DNA of 64,000 nt, taken from NCBI GenBank assembly GCA_040385525.1, contig JAZKHE010000006.1:248001-312000 (forward strand), in the 5' to 3' direction. The DNA comes from JAZKHE01 sp040385525 (GTDB lineage Bacteria > Bacteroidota > Bacteroidia > UBA4408). Positions 1 to 9,544 of the stretch are shown here, piece after piece. The stretch's first letter is position 1. Each line of letters opens with the position of its first letter. A program made the position numbers and the translations under genes. The notes under the pieces were generated by a model that was not told the DNA's origin, did not search any database, and saw nothing but the letters and a program-made list of their open reading frames with translations.

Positions 1-155
1 TGAGCTAAACCAGTTGCTTTTACATAGCTACTACTATCAGAGTTTAAATAGATTTTTAAACCTTCTTTATATTTTGAAGTGCTTTGAGCATTAAGTTGTG
101 TGTTCATAACTAATAAAGTACACAACAAACTAATTTTATTTATTATTGTTTTCAT
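1..155 (-). CDS. Secreted protein, N-terminal fragment (runs off the window)
   Basis: An open minus-strand frame starts at the ATG at 155-153 and continues past base 1, giving 51 residues. The first 23 or so form a signal peptide (basic start, hydrophobic core, likely cleavage after LNAQ). The remainder reads STSKYKEGLKIYLN and then SDSSSYVKATGLAQ. The latter resembles the start of Bacteroidota outer-membrane porins, but this is a weak impression from very little sequence. It lies 60 bp downstream of the SulP gene on the same strand and could be the next gene of that run. An exported product is likely; the family is uncertain. Confidence 0.6.
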   Translation of the reverse strand, partial: MKTIINKISLLCTLLVMNTQLNAQSTSKYKEGLKIYLNSDSSSYVKATGLA

Positions 156-215
156 AGTGCAAATTTTAAAATGAAACGAATAACATTCTAATTCAATTTA
201 AGCAAACAAGGGTTA

Positions 216-1850
216 TTATGCAAAAACATTACTTTGTCTTGTTTCTTGCTTTAAAATTCTAGTACTTGTTGGCGCATTAGAAAGTTGCCTATGATTCTCA
301 AAACCTTTAACTTCCATAACTCCTCCTGCTCTATGATAATTTTCTGTAATATCATTTAAAGCTACAATAGTTGTATGGTCTACAATTAGAGTTGCAGAAA
401 CATCAATTATAACTTTTTTTGATACTGGTAATTTCATTAGTTTATTTTTTAATGGAATTAAATTAGTAAAAACACTTGCGCCATTAATTTTCACTATAAT
501 TAATTCTTCATTTGTTTCTATATTAACATTAGATTTAAACATGTTTTTGAGTCCAGCTCCATTAAGTAAATGAATTATCATTTTTATAAGTACACCAAAT
601 GCAACGCCAAGCAATAAATCTGTGGCAAGGGTAATTATAATTGTAGAAACAAAAATTATAAATTGTTCTTTACCAACATGCCACATATGTAAAAATTCTC
701 GAGGGTGAGCTAATCTAAAACCAACAAAGGTTAGCATTGCAGCCAAAGCAGCATTTGGAATCATTTCAATTAATGGAACAGCAACAAGTACGGCAATTAA
801 TAATAATATACCATGAAAAAAATTAGCCCATCTTGTTTTTGCACCATACCCAACATTTGCCGAACTACGCGCTACTTCTGAAATCATTGGTAAACCACCA
901 AATAATGATGACACAACGTTACCAATTCCTACTGCATACAAATCTTTATTAAAATTAGAAATTCGTTTGTAAGGATCCATTCCATCAATTGCTTTCGCCG
1001 TTAATAAAGATTCTATACTTCCTATTAATGCAAACAGAACAACATATTCAATAAAGCCAAATGTGTGAGAAGTTATACCAGAAAAATCGACTTTAATAAT
1101 TTGATTTTTAAAGGCTTCAAAAATATTGCCAACTTTTACCAAAGCAAAATTTTGAATAGCACCTTCAGTTTTAATGTGTAAAGCAATACCTAATGGAACA
1201 GCAACAATTAAAACAACTAATGGAGCAGGAATTTTTCTGATAAATTTATTTTTTATCAAACTAAAAATGCCCATAATACTTAAGCATGCTAATCCAATTT
1301 CTGTTATGTGTGCATTTTCGTGCATAATACTTGATGGTATCATTGCTATTAATTCCAATGGTTCTTTTCCCTTCAATTCAGCAGGGTTGATTCCTAACAA
1401 GCCATGAATTTGTTTTGACATAATTATGATACCAATAGCAGCCAACATTCCGTGAATAGCAGCACTCGGGAAAAAATCGCTTAATTTTCCAAGCTTCAAT
1501 AATCCAAATGCAACCTGAACAATTCCTGCTACTAAAATTGCTCCTAAAGCAATATGCCAACCCATTTCTCCGCCACCAAACTCTGTTACTGCTCCGCTAC
1601 AAATAACAATTAGGCCTGCAGCTGGTCCTTTTATTGTTAATCTTGAGCCTGCAAAAAAACTCACAACTACACCACCAATTATAGCAGTTACTAAACCAAA
1701 AATAGCAGGAAAATCACTGGCTTTAGCTATACCTAAACTTAAAGGCAATGCTAATAAAAACACTAGAAAACCAGCTGTTGCATCTTTTGAAAAATTTTCT
1801 TTTAAACCTGCAATTCCATCTACAGGTATATATGATTTTGATTTTGACAT
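216..1850 (-). CDS. SulP family anion transporter with STAS domain (first of two)
   Basis: A 544-residue SulP/SLC26-type inner-membrane transporter. The membrane domain has about 10-14 hydrophobic segments, including a GPAAGL motif near residue 75. A C-terminal STAS domain starts at about residue 440 (ELIIVKINGASVF, then a VIIDVSAT strand). SulP proteins carry sulfate, bicarbonate or other anions. The context here (DabA/DabB and carbonic anhydrase upstream, a second SulP at the other end) favours bicarbonate, which is an inference. It is the last full gene of the minus-strand run, about 60 bp after a small secreted-protein gene. The ATG start is followed by a short hydrophilic N-terminus typical of the family. 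Confidence 0.9.
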   Translation of the reverse strand: MSKSKSYIPVDGIAGLKENFSKDATAGFLVFLLALPLSLGIAKASDFPAIFGLVTAIIGGVVVSFFAGSRLTIKGPAAGLIVICSGAVTEFGGGEMGWHIALGAILVAGIVQVAFGLLKLGKLSDFFPSAAIHGMLAAIGIIIMSKQIHGLLGINPAELKGKEPLELIAMIPSSIMHENAHITEIGLACLSIMGIFSLIKNKFIRKIPAPLVVLIVAVPLGIALHIKTEGAIQNFALVKVGNIFEAFKNQIIKVDFSGITSHTFGFIEYVVLFALIGSIESLLTAKAIDGMDPYKRISNFNKDLYAVGIGNVVSSLFGGLPMISEVARSSANVGYGAKTRWANFFHGILLLIAVLVAVPLIEMIPNAALAAMLTFVGFRLAHPREFLHMWHVGKEQFIIFVSTIIITLATDLLLGVAFGVLIKMIIHLLNGAGLKNMFKSNVNIETNEELIIVKINGASVFTNLIPLKNKLMKLPVSKKVIIDVSATLIVDHTTIVALNDITENYHRAGGVMEVKGFENHRQLSNAPTSTRILKQETRQSNVFA

Positions 1851-1909
1851 GATTTTAATTTTTAAATAGTTAATTAATTTGTTTTAATTTTTTTCAAACT
1901 ATTTAAGAA

Positions 1910-2275
1910 TCAAATACGGTAATTTTTTATTTTAATATAAATTGGTAAACAACTTACTTTATAAGTATTTAAAGCCCGTTTATTTGTTTTAAAATCAGCT
2001 ATTGAAGCAACGTTTTTATTTTGTTGATACAATTGTGCAGCATAAAATTTAATTGCGGGATGAAAACTTAAATTTAATTCTGTTTCAACTTCATTTTCAG
2101 TTTCTTCAAAAATTAAATCTAAAATAGAAACATTCGATTTCTCTTTTTTTAGAGTGCTGAAATAATTTTTAGAACTTAAGTCGTTACTATTAACTGCAAT
2201 TAATACAGTTGGAGTTACCAAGAATAGTAAAAAAATTAAGCTTATAAACTTTGATTTACAATTACATTTCATCAT
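1910..2275 (-). CDS. Small secreted hypothetical protein of the DAB locus (121 aa)
   Basis: I do not recognise the family. Residues about 10-30 form a hydrophobic export signal. A short acidic stretch (EETENEVETE) sits mid-protein, and the C-terminus is basic and aromatic, ending in KNYRI. The gene starts 2 bp after dabB, so it is probably co-transcribed with it. A second protein of almost the same length (118 aa, at 6726-7082), just upstream of dabA, has the same plan: export signal, acidic middle, and a C-terminus ending in FRI. The two may be paralogues tied to this locus. Function unknown; the strand is supported by the operon fit and the signal peptide. Confidence 0.6.
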   Translation of the reverse strand: MMKCNCKSKFISLIFLLFLVTPTVLIAVNSNDLSSKNYFSTLKKEKSNVSILDLIFEETENEVETELNLSFHPAIKFYAAQLYQQNKNVASIADFKTNKRALNTYKVSCLPIYIKIKNYRI

Positions 2276-2277
2276 AA

Positions 2278-4146
2278 CTACGAAGATTTATATGCTGATT
2301 CGTGATATGTTTTTACATGCGGCCCTAAAAATATGCGAGCATACATTCTTATAAGGGCAATTCCATCAATAATAAAACTAAATGAAACTAAAAAAGCCAA
2401 TAGAATTTGATTTTCATGAATGTGGCTAAATATTAAATCTTCTCCAATAAATGTTGGTGTAACCGGAAATCCAGATAGACCAAGCGCTGTCAGCAAAAAT
2501 AAAAATGCTAAACGAGGGTGCTCGTATGAATGACCTTGAAAATCATCTAAATGAATATGGTTCTCTAATTTTTTAAGTTTTCGTAAAATAAAATAACCAA
2601 AAATTCCAGCTAATACCACTCCACTTAAATACAATGCAATATGATCTAACTTATAATTCTCGTTAAATGATACAGCCAATGCTATCCAAAAATGGTTCAT
2701 AATAATTAGAATCCAACTTTTAAAAGCACTTTTTCGTTCGGAAAAAGATTTCAAAACAAATACTAATCCAATTAAAGCAAAAAGTATTGGTAACATCTTA
2801 ATTAATGAAACTGGAAAATACTTTTGATTAAATAGTAAAATTGTGCCTAAAACAAAAAAAGGAATAAAGAAAAGTAATACTCTTTTTAGCGTTAAAAATT
2901 TTAGCTTCTCTCCTAGTTTCTTTATTGGTTTCCAAATAAACCAAGACATGATATAATCTAAATTCCACTCTTTAAGTGATAAAAGATAAATTGTATATTC
3001 TACTTTTTTTGGAAAAGAATCTTCTATTGTTTGTTTTCTTGGAACAAAATTATAGAACTGCTCGCGAATTAAATAACTAACAACAGAAGGTGAAACCAGC
3101 AATTGATAAGTTCTTAAAAATGCATTACCCGCAAAATGCAGTAATGCTACGTTTTCAAAACCTAAAGCAATTTCAATAAAAATTAATCCTATTTGTGCTA
3201 TAGACGAATATGCAATTTGACTTTTAACTGTTGATTGCACTCGAGCTGTAAAAGTGGCAATAATGCTTGATACAATACCCAAAACAATTATTAATACTCT
3301 AACCGAAAATTGATGTTCCCAAAAAGGAAATGTTCTTAATAAAACAAATGCACCGATATGCACCGATAATGAACCATAAAAAATTGCACTAGATGGTGTT
3401 GGTCCTTCCATTGCTCTTGGAAGCCAATAAGAAAAAGGAAATTGAGCCGATTTAGCTGTTGCAGAAAGTAAAATCATAATTGATATTGTAATACCAATTA
3501 AGCTATGATTTTGCAAATGCTCGCTTACTAAATTATAATTGCTTAATTGCAAAAATGTAATGTTGGAATGAAATAAATGATGGCTTAGCCACATTGCTAA
3601 AATTAAGCCCACATCGCCAATTCTGTATATTGAAAAAACTTTAACTGCATTTCTAACAGGTAAGTATCTATCTCTATAAAAGGCTATTAAAAGAAAAGAA
3701 GATATTCCTAAAATTTCCCATCCCACAAATAATGTTTCGAGATTACCTGAAAAAATAATTATTGTAAAGCCTAAATAAAAAAACAAAATCGTATTAAAAA
3801 ATCGTTTGTAACCATTTTCTCTATGCAAATAATAACGGCTGTAAACAGTTACTAAAAAGGTTAATAAACAACCAACAAAAACAAAAACAGCTACGATTTT
3901 ATCAAAGTAAAAATCGATATAGAATTCGTAATTATCTGTTTTAAACAGAACAAAATCTTTTAAGTTTAGTACTTGAAATCCGTTTAACAGCCATATAATT
4001 AAAAATACAATAAAAAAAGTAAAGTGCACACCAATGGTTGTAAATGATAACCAAGAAATTAATTTTTCTTTAGATTTTGGAATTACCAAGCTTAGCAAAA
4101 AACCAAGTATGGGTATAAGTATAAATAGTTGAAGTGCTTTTTCCAT
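2278..4146 (-). CDS. dabB: DabB, membrane subunit of the DAB inorganic-carbon accumulation system
   Basis: A 622-residue polytopic protein of the NuoL/MrpA (proton-translocating oxidoreductase) family. The typical core segments are visible: LFVGWEILGISSFLL, and ATAKSAQFPFSYWLPRAMEG followed by TPSSAIFYG. It is not part of complex I here because no other nuo genes are nearby. It directly follows the DUF2309 gene with a one-base TAATG overlap, which indicates translational coupling. That pairing defines DabA/DabB, in which the cation flux through DabB is thought to drive vectorial CO2 hydration by DabA. Its length fits the family. The Dab assignment is strong from context. Confidence 0.9.
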   Translation of the reverse strand: MEKALQLFILIPILGFLLSLVIPKSKEKLISWLSFTTIGVHFTFFIVFLIIWLLNGFQVLNLKDFVLFKTDNYEFYIDFYFDKIVAVFVFVGCLLTFLVTVYSRYYLHRENGYKRFFNTILFFYLGFTIIIFSGNLETLFVGWEILGISSFLLIAFYRDRYLPVRNAVKVFSIYRIGDVGLILAMWLSHHLFHSNITFLQLSNYNLVSEHLQNHSLIGITISIMILLSATAKSAQFPFSYWLPRAMEGPTPSSAIFYGSLSVHIGAFVLLRTFPFWEHQFSVRVLIIVLGIVSSIIATFTARVQSTVKSQIAYSSIAQIGLIFIEIALGFENVALLHFAGNAFLRTYQLLVSPSVVSYLIREQFYNFVPRKQTIEDSFPKKVEYTIYLLSLKEWNLDYIMSWFIWKPIKKLGEKLKFLTLKRVLLFFIPFFVLGTILLFNQKYFPVSLIKMLPILFALIGLVFVLKSFSERKSAFKSWILIIMNHFWIALAVSFNENYKLDHIALYLSGVVLAGIFGYFILRKLKKLENHIHLDDFQGHSYEHPRLAFLFLLTALGLSGFPVTPTFIGEDLIFSHIHENQILLAFLVSFSFIIDGIALIRMYARIFLGPHVKTYHESAYKSS

Positions 4147-6653
4147 TATAATTCGTTTTTAATTAAATAAACTGGTAAATTTTCTTTACTCGACTCTATT
4201 ATTGAATTATAGTTAGAAGCAATATTTAATGATCCATCTATTGGTTGGTAATCAACAAAACTTTCGTTTTTAAACCAATACATTTTTTTTGTAACGGGAT
4301 GAATAGCCACCAAATGAACCCATTCATTTAAAAACCATTCGTATGTTGCATCGTTTCTTTTAATTACTTCTTCTAAAATTTCGAGCCTTTGCTCTACAAT
4401 AACCAAAAGCCTAACAGGGTCATGAACCTCAATCATTTGGCTAGGTAAGCCAGTTCTTAAGTCGCCATCAATACCATTTGCAACACCAAATAAACCAACA
4501 ACATTGTGTGGTAATTTTGTACCAGCTCCCAGTTTTTGATTATCAACTCTAGAAAAATAATACTCTAAATTAATACCTCCACAAACAGGAGCTGCTGCTT
4601 TTAAAATTGAAAACAAAAAATCCCCTGTTTTATCAACTTCGTAATCATAAGAGTTCATAAACGCTCTCCTATCTAAAAATAGATCTTGTGTTAAATCTCT
4701 TTTGCCTACAATGCATAATGCGTTAGTTGCATGATTTAATTCTGGACGAGGCTCAAACAAAGAAACAGAACGTTTTTTAATTTGGCTATGAATTAATTTA
4801 GCATTAAGGTTTGTATTTACTGAATCAAATCTTCGAGAACGTTCCTTTGAATTATTATCTAATGCTATTTCAAAATTTGACTTATTAATTTTGTGTTGTT
4901 TTAACAAATCATTGCTTAATTTATCTTCATCAAAAAATACAATTTCGTCTCTTGTAGTGTCGTGCAATGCTCCAATAAAAGTTGTTGTTTCGGGAATAAC
5001 TATTCCTTTTTCAACTAAAATTTCTCTTACTTTTTTATGATTTGCCATGTAACTAATTACTCTAGCATTAACAGAACCAGGTCTGCCAGAGCAAGCACCA
5101 CAATCGTAAGCAGCATAATGTGGGTTATTTATACTACTAGAACCATGACCAATTACATATACAAACGGAGCAAAATTATTTACTAAACCAGTGCTTTTTA
5201 AAAGGCCTTCAACTCTAGTTACCATTTCGTTAATTGTAAAACCTATTTGCAAACCATCTTCAACATCTGCTTCAGATTTGTTTTCAATAGTTAGCGAAGA
5301 CGAACTATACATGTGGTTAAACGAAACTGCAGTTGCAGGACTAATAGACGGTTTAAATATGCTTGCAAACAATTTAAATGCTGACCAAAAACCTACAGTT
5401 TGACTAATTAGCCATCCGCCAAATAAGGAGTGCGTTTGTTTAGTAAAATGTAAATCTTTTTTGCGTTTACTCTTTACTCCTTCTTCTTTAATTAGATATT
5501 TAGGATTAATTGGAGCTGGACAAACTTTAGTGTGAAATTTACCATGTTCTGGTTTAAAATAAAATTCAACATTAAAAAAGCCTGGTGTTCCATAGGTTTC
5601 ACAATTAGCATCAATCCTTTCAATATGCCTTCTTATTGAACACTCTCTATCATCAATGCAAAAAAACGCTTGAAAACTTTTCTCACTTTTTGATATTGTT
5701 TGCTCAGCATTATTTGTTTTAATGGCTAATAAAACTTCGTTATAATAAGTATATTCAAAGGCTGTTTGCCACAATTCTAAAACAATATCTAATTCAGTTT
5801 TAGGCGATAGAGTAAAATAATTCTGTGGAAATATTTTTATTTTCGCAGCTAATGGCAACCAATTTTCTCCAAACTGATAATCTAAAGCATCAATTTCTAA
5901 TAATAGTTCAAATACAATTAAATCATGTAAATTTATTTTTTTTGTATCTAATAAAGTTTCTGGATTAAGTTCAATTGCCCCTACAATACCCGACCATCCT
6001 GGGTGTGCAAATTGCTGGTCAAACAAATATTTTTCAAATAATCTTTCATCACCAACTAAAACCGATAATAAATTCTGAATAGTACAATCATTATTTAGCA
6101 AAATTATTTTAGCTCTACTCGTTTTAAATAAACTTGTATAACTTTTAGATTCCATTTCTTTTACAGAATCGATAAATGATTTGTTTTGAATAGGAAAATT
6201 CCAAATTGAAATTCCTTGGTCTAAATAACTACTTAATACTCGGAAAAGTAAAGGATGTATTATTGCATCTAAATCAATATTATATTGTTTGCGCCAATTT
6301 GCTCTTAATTCGCCAACTCTTGGTATAATTTGCGAATCGTAATTTGTTTTTAGCAATTTGTTTAGCCACTCTTCATTGTTTTCTTTTCCAAATTTTTGCT
6401 CAATAACTTGTAATAAAGCGTTATTGCTTATTTTTTTATCAGCAAAGCGTTTTCTATAATCTTCTATTGATAAAAGTAATTTATAGCCAAAAACTTCTGA
6501 TGCTTGTTTTATAGCATCAAAAAATTTTTTATCCTGAAAAGAATGAAGTGTATTGTGATGAATAAAATCTTTTAAAGGAGCTTGTGCTGGCAAGTAATGT
6601 TTTAAAAGATGCAGAATTTCGTGCTCATTAAAGCACAATGAATTGTTTTGCAT
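4146..6653 (-). CDS. dabA: DabA, carbonic-anhydrase-like subunit of the DAB system (DUF2309)
   Basis: An 835-residue DUF2309 protein. The zinc-site residues known for Halothiobacillus DabA (Cys351, Asp353, His524, Cys539) have clear equivalents: C332 and D334 in FCIDDRECS, H503 in VIGHGSS and C518 in YDCGACSGRPG. The spacings are almost identical (169 versus 171 residues, then 15 in both). DabA binds the membrane protein DabB and converts CO2 to bicarbonate in one direction, so inorganic carbon accumulates in the cytoplasm. The stop codon overlaps the dabB start by one base. All metal ligands are present, so the protein looks active. Confidence 0.93.
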   Translation of the reverse strand: MQNNSLCFNEHEILHLLKHYLPAQAPLKDFIHHNTLHSFQDKKFFDAIKQASEVFGYKLLLSIEDYRKRFADKKISNNALLQVIEQKFGKENNEEWLNKLLKTNYDSQIIPRVGELRANWRKQYNIDLDAIIHPLLFRVLSSYLDQGISIWNFPIQNKSFIDSVKEMESKSYTSLFKTSRAKIILLNNDCTIQNLLSVLVGDERLFEKYLFDQQFAHPGWSGIVGAIELNPETLLDTKKINLHDLIVFELLLEIDALDYQFGENWLPLAAKIKIFPQNYFTLSPKTELDIVLELWQTAFEYTYYNEVLLAIKTNNAEQTISKSEKSFQAFFCIDDRECSIRRHIERIDANCETYGTPGFFNVEFYFKPEHGKFHTKVCPAPINPKYLIKEEGVKSKRKKDLHFTKQTHSLFGGWLISQTVGFWSAFKLFASIFKPSISPATAVSFNHMYSSSSLTIENKSEADVEDGLQIGFTINEMVTRVEGLLKSTGLVNNFAPFVYVIGHGSSSINNPHYAAYDCGACSGRPGSVNARVISYMANHKKVREILVEKGIVIPETTTFIGALHDTTRDEIVFFDEDKLSNDLLKQHKINKSNFEIALDNNSKERSRRFDSVNTNLNAKLIHSQIKKRSVSLFEPRPELNHATNALCIVGKRDLTQDLFLDRRAFMNSYDYEVDKTGDFLFSILKAAAPVCGGINLEYYFSRVDNQKLGAGTKLPHNVVGLFGVANGIDGDLRTGLPSQMIEVHDPVRLLVIVEQRLEILEEVIKRNDATYEWFLNEWVHLVAIHPVTKKMYWFKNESFVDYQPIDGSLNIASNYNSIIESSKENLPVYLIKNEL

Positions 6654-6725
6654 AAGGATATTGGTTTTGTATTAATTTTTTTAAAAAAAACTAAGCTTTT
6701 CAAATCATGAAAAGAAAACCAAATA

Positions 6726-7082
6726 TCAAATACGGAAAATTTTATTTAGAAGATAAAGACAACGTAATTCCGAATAGTTTTGTAAACTATAGAATTTACT
6801 TATTGCTTTGTTATAATAAGAATTGTGAAATGAAAAAACTTGAGAATTTACTAAAAAATTACTTTCAAAACTCTTGTCAAAGTCTTCTACATCTGCATCA
6901 TTGTCTTCTTTTGAAATTTCAAAATAAACACCAGAATCAAAAGCATCTTCACCACCAGCTTGATAATATGTTGTTTTGTCGGATTGTGGATGTGCAGAAA
7001 AAGCAAAAAAAGGCTGAACAAGAAAAAACCATGCAAAAATTGCAAGTAAAAAATTTGTGAAATATTTATGGCTTTTTCTCAA
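6726..7082 (-). CDS. Small secreted hypothetical protein of the DAB locus (118 aa)
   Basis: I do not recognise the family. Residues about 10-30 form a strong signal peptide (FLLAIFAWFFLVQPFFAFSA). The middle is acidic (EDNDADVEDFDKSFE) and the C-terminus ends in LNKIFRI. It lies between carbonic anhydrase and dabA in the same direction, with gaps of 63 and 72 bp. An overlapping plus-strand frame exists but is basic, low in complexity and lacks a signal, so the minus frame is preferred. The size, layout and final FRI match the 121-aa protein after dabB (final YRI), and the DNA around both stop codons shares the word ATCAAATACGG on the plus strand. Confidence 0.6.
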   Translation of the reverse strand: MRKSHKYFTNFLLAIFAWFFLVQPFFAFSAHPQSDKTTYYQAGGEDAFDSGVYFEISKEDNDADVEDFDKSFESNFLVNSQVFSFHNSYYNKAISKFYSLQNYSELRCLYLLNKIFRI

Positions 7083-7145
7083 TTTATTTTTTGCTTATAC
7101 AAAGTTACTTGTTTTTTTTAAACCAAAATAATTTAGTTCTAAAAA

Positions 7146-7793
7146 CTATATCTCTCCGTCTACTTTTAAGTGATAAACTTTAGATAAGCCTCTATTGCTA
7201 TTAAATGTAACATTTAGGTTCTTAAGTTTACCTGTATTCATATCATAAACCCAACCATGCACGTAAGGAAATTCGCCTCTACTCCATGAGTTTTGAATAA
7301 TACTTGTTTTACATAAATCGTAAACTTGCTCAATAGTGTTTAACTCAACCATTCTGTTAAATCGAGTATCTTCATCTGCAATATTATCTAATTCGTTTTG
7401 GTGTAAACGATAAACATCTTTTATGTGTCGCAACCAATTATCAATTAAACCAAACTGATTATTTCCCATAGCAGCTTTAACACCACCACAGCCGTAATGC
7501 CCACAAACTATTACATGTTTAACTTTTAATACTTCAACAGCATAAGATAAAACGCTCAACATATTCATATCGGAATGTACAACCATGTTAGCAATATTTC
7601 TGTGTACAAAAATTTCGCCAGGCTCTGTCCCTGTAATATCTTCAGCCGGAACTCTACTGTCAGAACAACCAATCCATAAGTATTCTGGTTGCTGCCCCAT
7701 TGATAGAGAAGTAAAATAGTTTGGATCTGTTTTTAGTTTTTCATCAACAAAGTTTCTGTTATTTGCTAATAAACGTAAATATGAATCTGACAT
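7146..7793 (-). CDS. can: Beta-class carbonic anhydrase
   Basis: A 215-residue cytoplasmic beta-carbonic anhydrase that interconverts CO2 and bicarbonate. The zinc ligands are C43 in the CSDSR motif (with the D45/R47 dyad), H99 and C102 in GHYGCGG. The length matches E. coli Can-type enzymes. It lies 12 bp downstream of the SulP gene at 7806-9383, a pairing seen in many bacteria and consistent with bicarbonate handling. The DabAB genes follow in the same direction. There is some functional tension in this layout: a cytosolic carbonic anhydrase would re-equilibrate bicarbonate pumped in by DAB, so the two may serve different conditions. Confidence 0.95.
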   Translation of the reverse strand: MSDSYLRLLANNRNFVDEKLKTDPNYFTSLSMGQQPEYLWIGCSDSRVPAEDITGTEPGEIFVHRNIANMVVHSDMNMLSVLSYAVEVLKVKHVIVCGHYGCGGVKAAMGNNQFGLIDNWLRHIKDVYRLHQNELDNIADEDTRFNRMVELNTIEQVYDLCKTSIIQNSWSRGEFPYVHGWVYDMNTGKLKNLNVTFNSNRGLSKVYHLKVDGEI

Positions 7794-7805
7794 AAAATTT
7801 ATTTT

Positions 7806-9383
7806 TTAATGAGCATCAAACACTTCTATTGTTTTGATGTTATGCAAACTTAGGTTTATATTTTTCTTTTCAGCATCGTGCTTAAAATTTTGAATAATTT
7901 CTAATACATCATTATCTATGTATTTCGAATTTGTACCATCTATTAAAACAACACTATTATTGGGAATCTTGTTTAATGTGTTAAAAAGAACTCCTTTGTT
8001 TAAAAACGAAACTTCTTCTCCTAATTTGATATTAAATACTTCGGTATTTCCTTCTTTTCTTTTTTTCAAATCAAAATGAACTCTGTAGTTATTTCTTAAA
8101 ATAAAGAAAAACGAAACAACAATACCAATACCAATTCCTTTTAACATGTCGGTTAAAACAATGGCTACAACGGTCACTATAAATGGCAAAAACTGATCCC
8201 AACCTAGCTTAAACATATTTTTAAATAATTCAACTTTAGCCAATTTATAACCAACAACCAACAATATACTCGCCAAACATGATAAAGGAATTTTGTTTAA
8301 CAACTTTGCAAAAAACAATATTGCAATTAACAACAAAAACCCATGTAGTATTGCAGATAGTTTAGTCTTACCTCCAGCATTTATATTTGCAGAACTTCTT
8401 ACAATAACCGCTGTAATTGGCAAACCTCCTAAAAAACCAGCTAATATATTGCCAGAACCTTGCGCAATTAACTCACGGTTTGTGTTGGTATGCCTTTTTT
8501 CTGTATCAATTTTATCTGTAGCTTCAATGCTTAATAAACTTTCTAAACTAGCTACAATGGCGAGTGTTATAGCAACTTCATAGGTTTTAATATTTGTAAG
8601 AGCATTAAAATCTGGAAACGAAAATAAATCTAAAAAATCTTGCATGCCTTGGCTTGGCGGTATAGAAACCATGTGGTTTAACGATAAACGCATTACTGGG
8701 AAATACGCATTAAACATTTCATTCATTAAAGTTCCAACAACTACAACAATTAATGAAACGGGGAGTAATTTAAAAATCTTAAGTTTTTTTACACTTTTAA
8801 TTTCTCCAATTATCAATAAAAATAAAGATACTATTGATATTAAAACAGCTCCTTCTGTTAAAGAAGTGAACTCAATTATTGAATAAAAAATTTCGGAAAA
8901 AGTATTTTTTCCGTCAGAAGACGCGAAATTTTGGTTACCAAAATAATCGGCATCGTAACCAACAGCATGTGGTATTTGTTTTAATATTAAAATTATGCCT
9001 ATTGCAGCTAACATGCCTTTAATAACCGATGATGGAAAATAAGTACTAATTGTACCTGCTTTTATTAAGCCCAAAATAATTTGGAAAACACCACCAATAA
9101 TTACAGCTACCAAAAACAATTCAAACGATTGAAGTGTTTGAATTGCAGTAAAAACGATTACAGCTAAACCAGCTGCAGGACCACTAACACTAACTTGCGA
9201 ATTACTAATAAAACCAACTACAATACCACCTATAATACCAGATATTAAACCCGCTAACATTGGTGCTCCAGAAGCCAATGCAATACCCATGCAAAGTGGT
9301 AGGGCTACAAAAAAAACAACTAAACCCGCAGGTAAATCAGATTTTAAACTTGCTAAACTAAATGATTTTGTTTTGTTATCCAT
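7806..9383 (-). CDS. SulP family anion (probable bicarbonate) transporter with STAS domain (second)
   Basis: A 525-residue SulP transporter with multiple membrane segments, a VSVSGPAAGLAV motif near residue 70, and a C-terminal STAS domain from about residue 445 (the KIPNNSVVLIDGTNS strand). It is the first gene of the seven-gene minus-strand run SulP, carbonic anhydrase, small protein, dabA, dabB, small protein, SulP. The start is taken at MDNKTKSFSL, shortly before the first helix. SulP next to carbonic anhydrase suggests bicarbonate uptake, but sulfate cannot be excluded from sequence alone. It is clearly paralogous to the SulP at 216-1850. Confidence 0.9.
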   Translation of the reverse strand: MDNKTKSFSLASLKSDLPAGLVVFFVALPLCMGIALASGAPMLAGLISGIIGGIVVGFISNSQVSVSGPAAGLAVIVFTAIQTLQSFELFLVAVIIGGVFQIILGLIKAGTISTYFPSSVIKGMLAAIGIILILKQIPHAVGYDADYFGNQNFASSDGKNTFSEIFYSIIEFTSLTEGAVLISIVSLFLLIIGEIKSVKKLKIFKLLPVSLIVVVVGTLMNEMFNAYFPVMRLSLNHMVSIPPSQGMQDFLDLFSFPDFNALTNIKTYEVAITLAIVASLESLLSIEATDKIDTEKRHTNTNRELIAQGSGNILAGFLGGLPITAVIVRSSANINAGGKTKLSAILHGFLLLIAILFFAKLLNKIPLSCLASILLVVGYKLAKVELFKNMFKLGWDQFLPFIVTVVAIVLTDMLKGIGIGIVVSFFFILRNNYRVHFDLKKRKEGNTEVFNIKLGEEVSFLNKGVLFNTLNKIPNNSVVLIDGTNSKYIDNDVLEIIQNFKHDAEKKNINLSLHNIKTIEVFDAH

Positions 9384-9508
9384 TGTTCTATATGCGTTTG
9401 GTCGTATTTAAATTGGTACGCAAAATACTATTTTTTTTGGTAAAAAAGCTGTTAAAAAAAGTTATTTTTAAATTAATTACATTAATCACACTTTAGCTTT
9501 AATTTGGT

Positions 9509-9516
9509 TATATTTG
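9509..9516 (+). promoter_or_regulatory. Candidate -7 box of the acyl-CoA carboxylase gene
   Basis: TATATTTG fits the Bacteroidota -7 consensus TAnnTTTG and lies 29 bases before the ATG at 9545. No TTTG is found at the expected -33 distance, so only half of the promoter is supported. Confidence 0.3.
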
Positions 9517-9544
9517 AACTATAAAATCTATTACTTATTTGACT

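Noticed and set aside
2278..4146. NADH dehydrogenase (complex I) subunit L
   Set aside because: The fold is NuoL-like, but there are no other complex I genes and it is coupled to the DUF2309 gene, so DabB is the better call.
6707..7060. Plus-strand coding frame of 117 residues
   Set aside because: It overlaps the minus-strand small secreted protein, has a Lys/His/Gln-rich composition without a signal or family, and runs against the operon.
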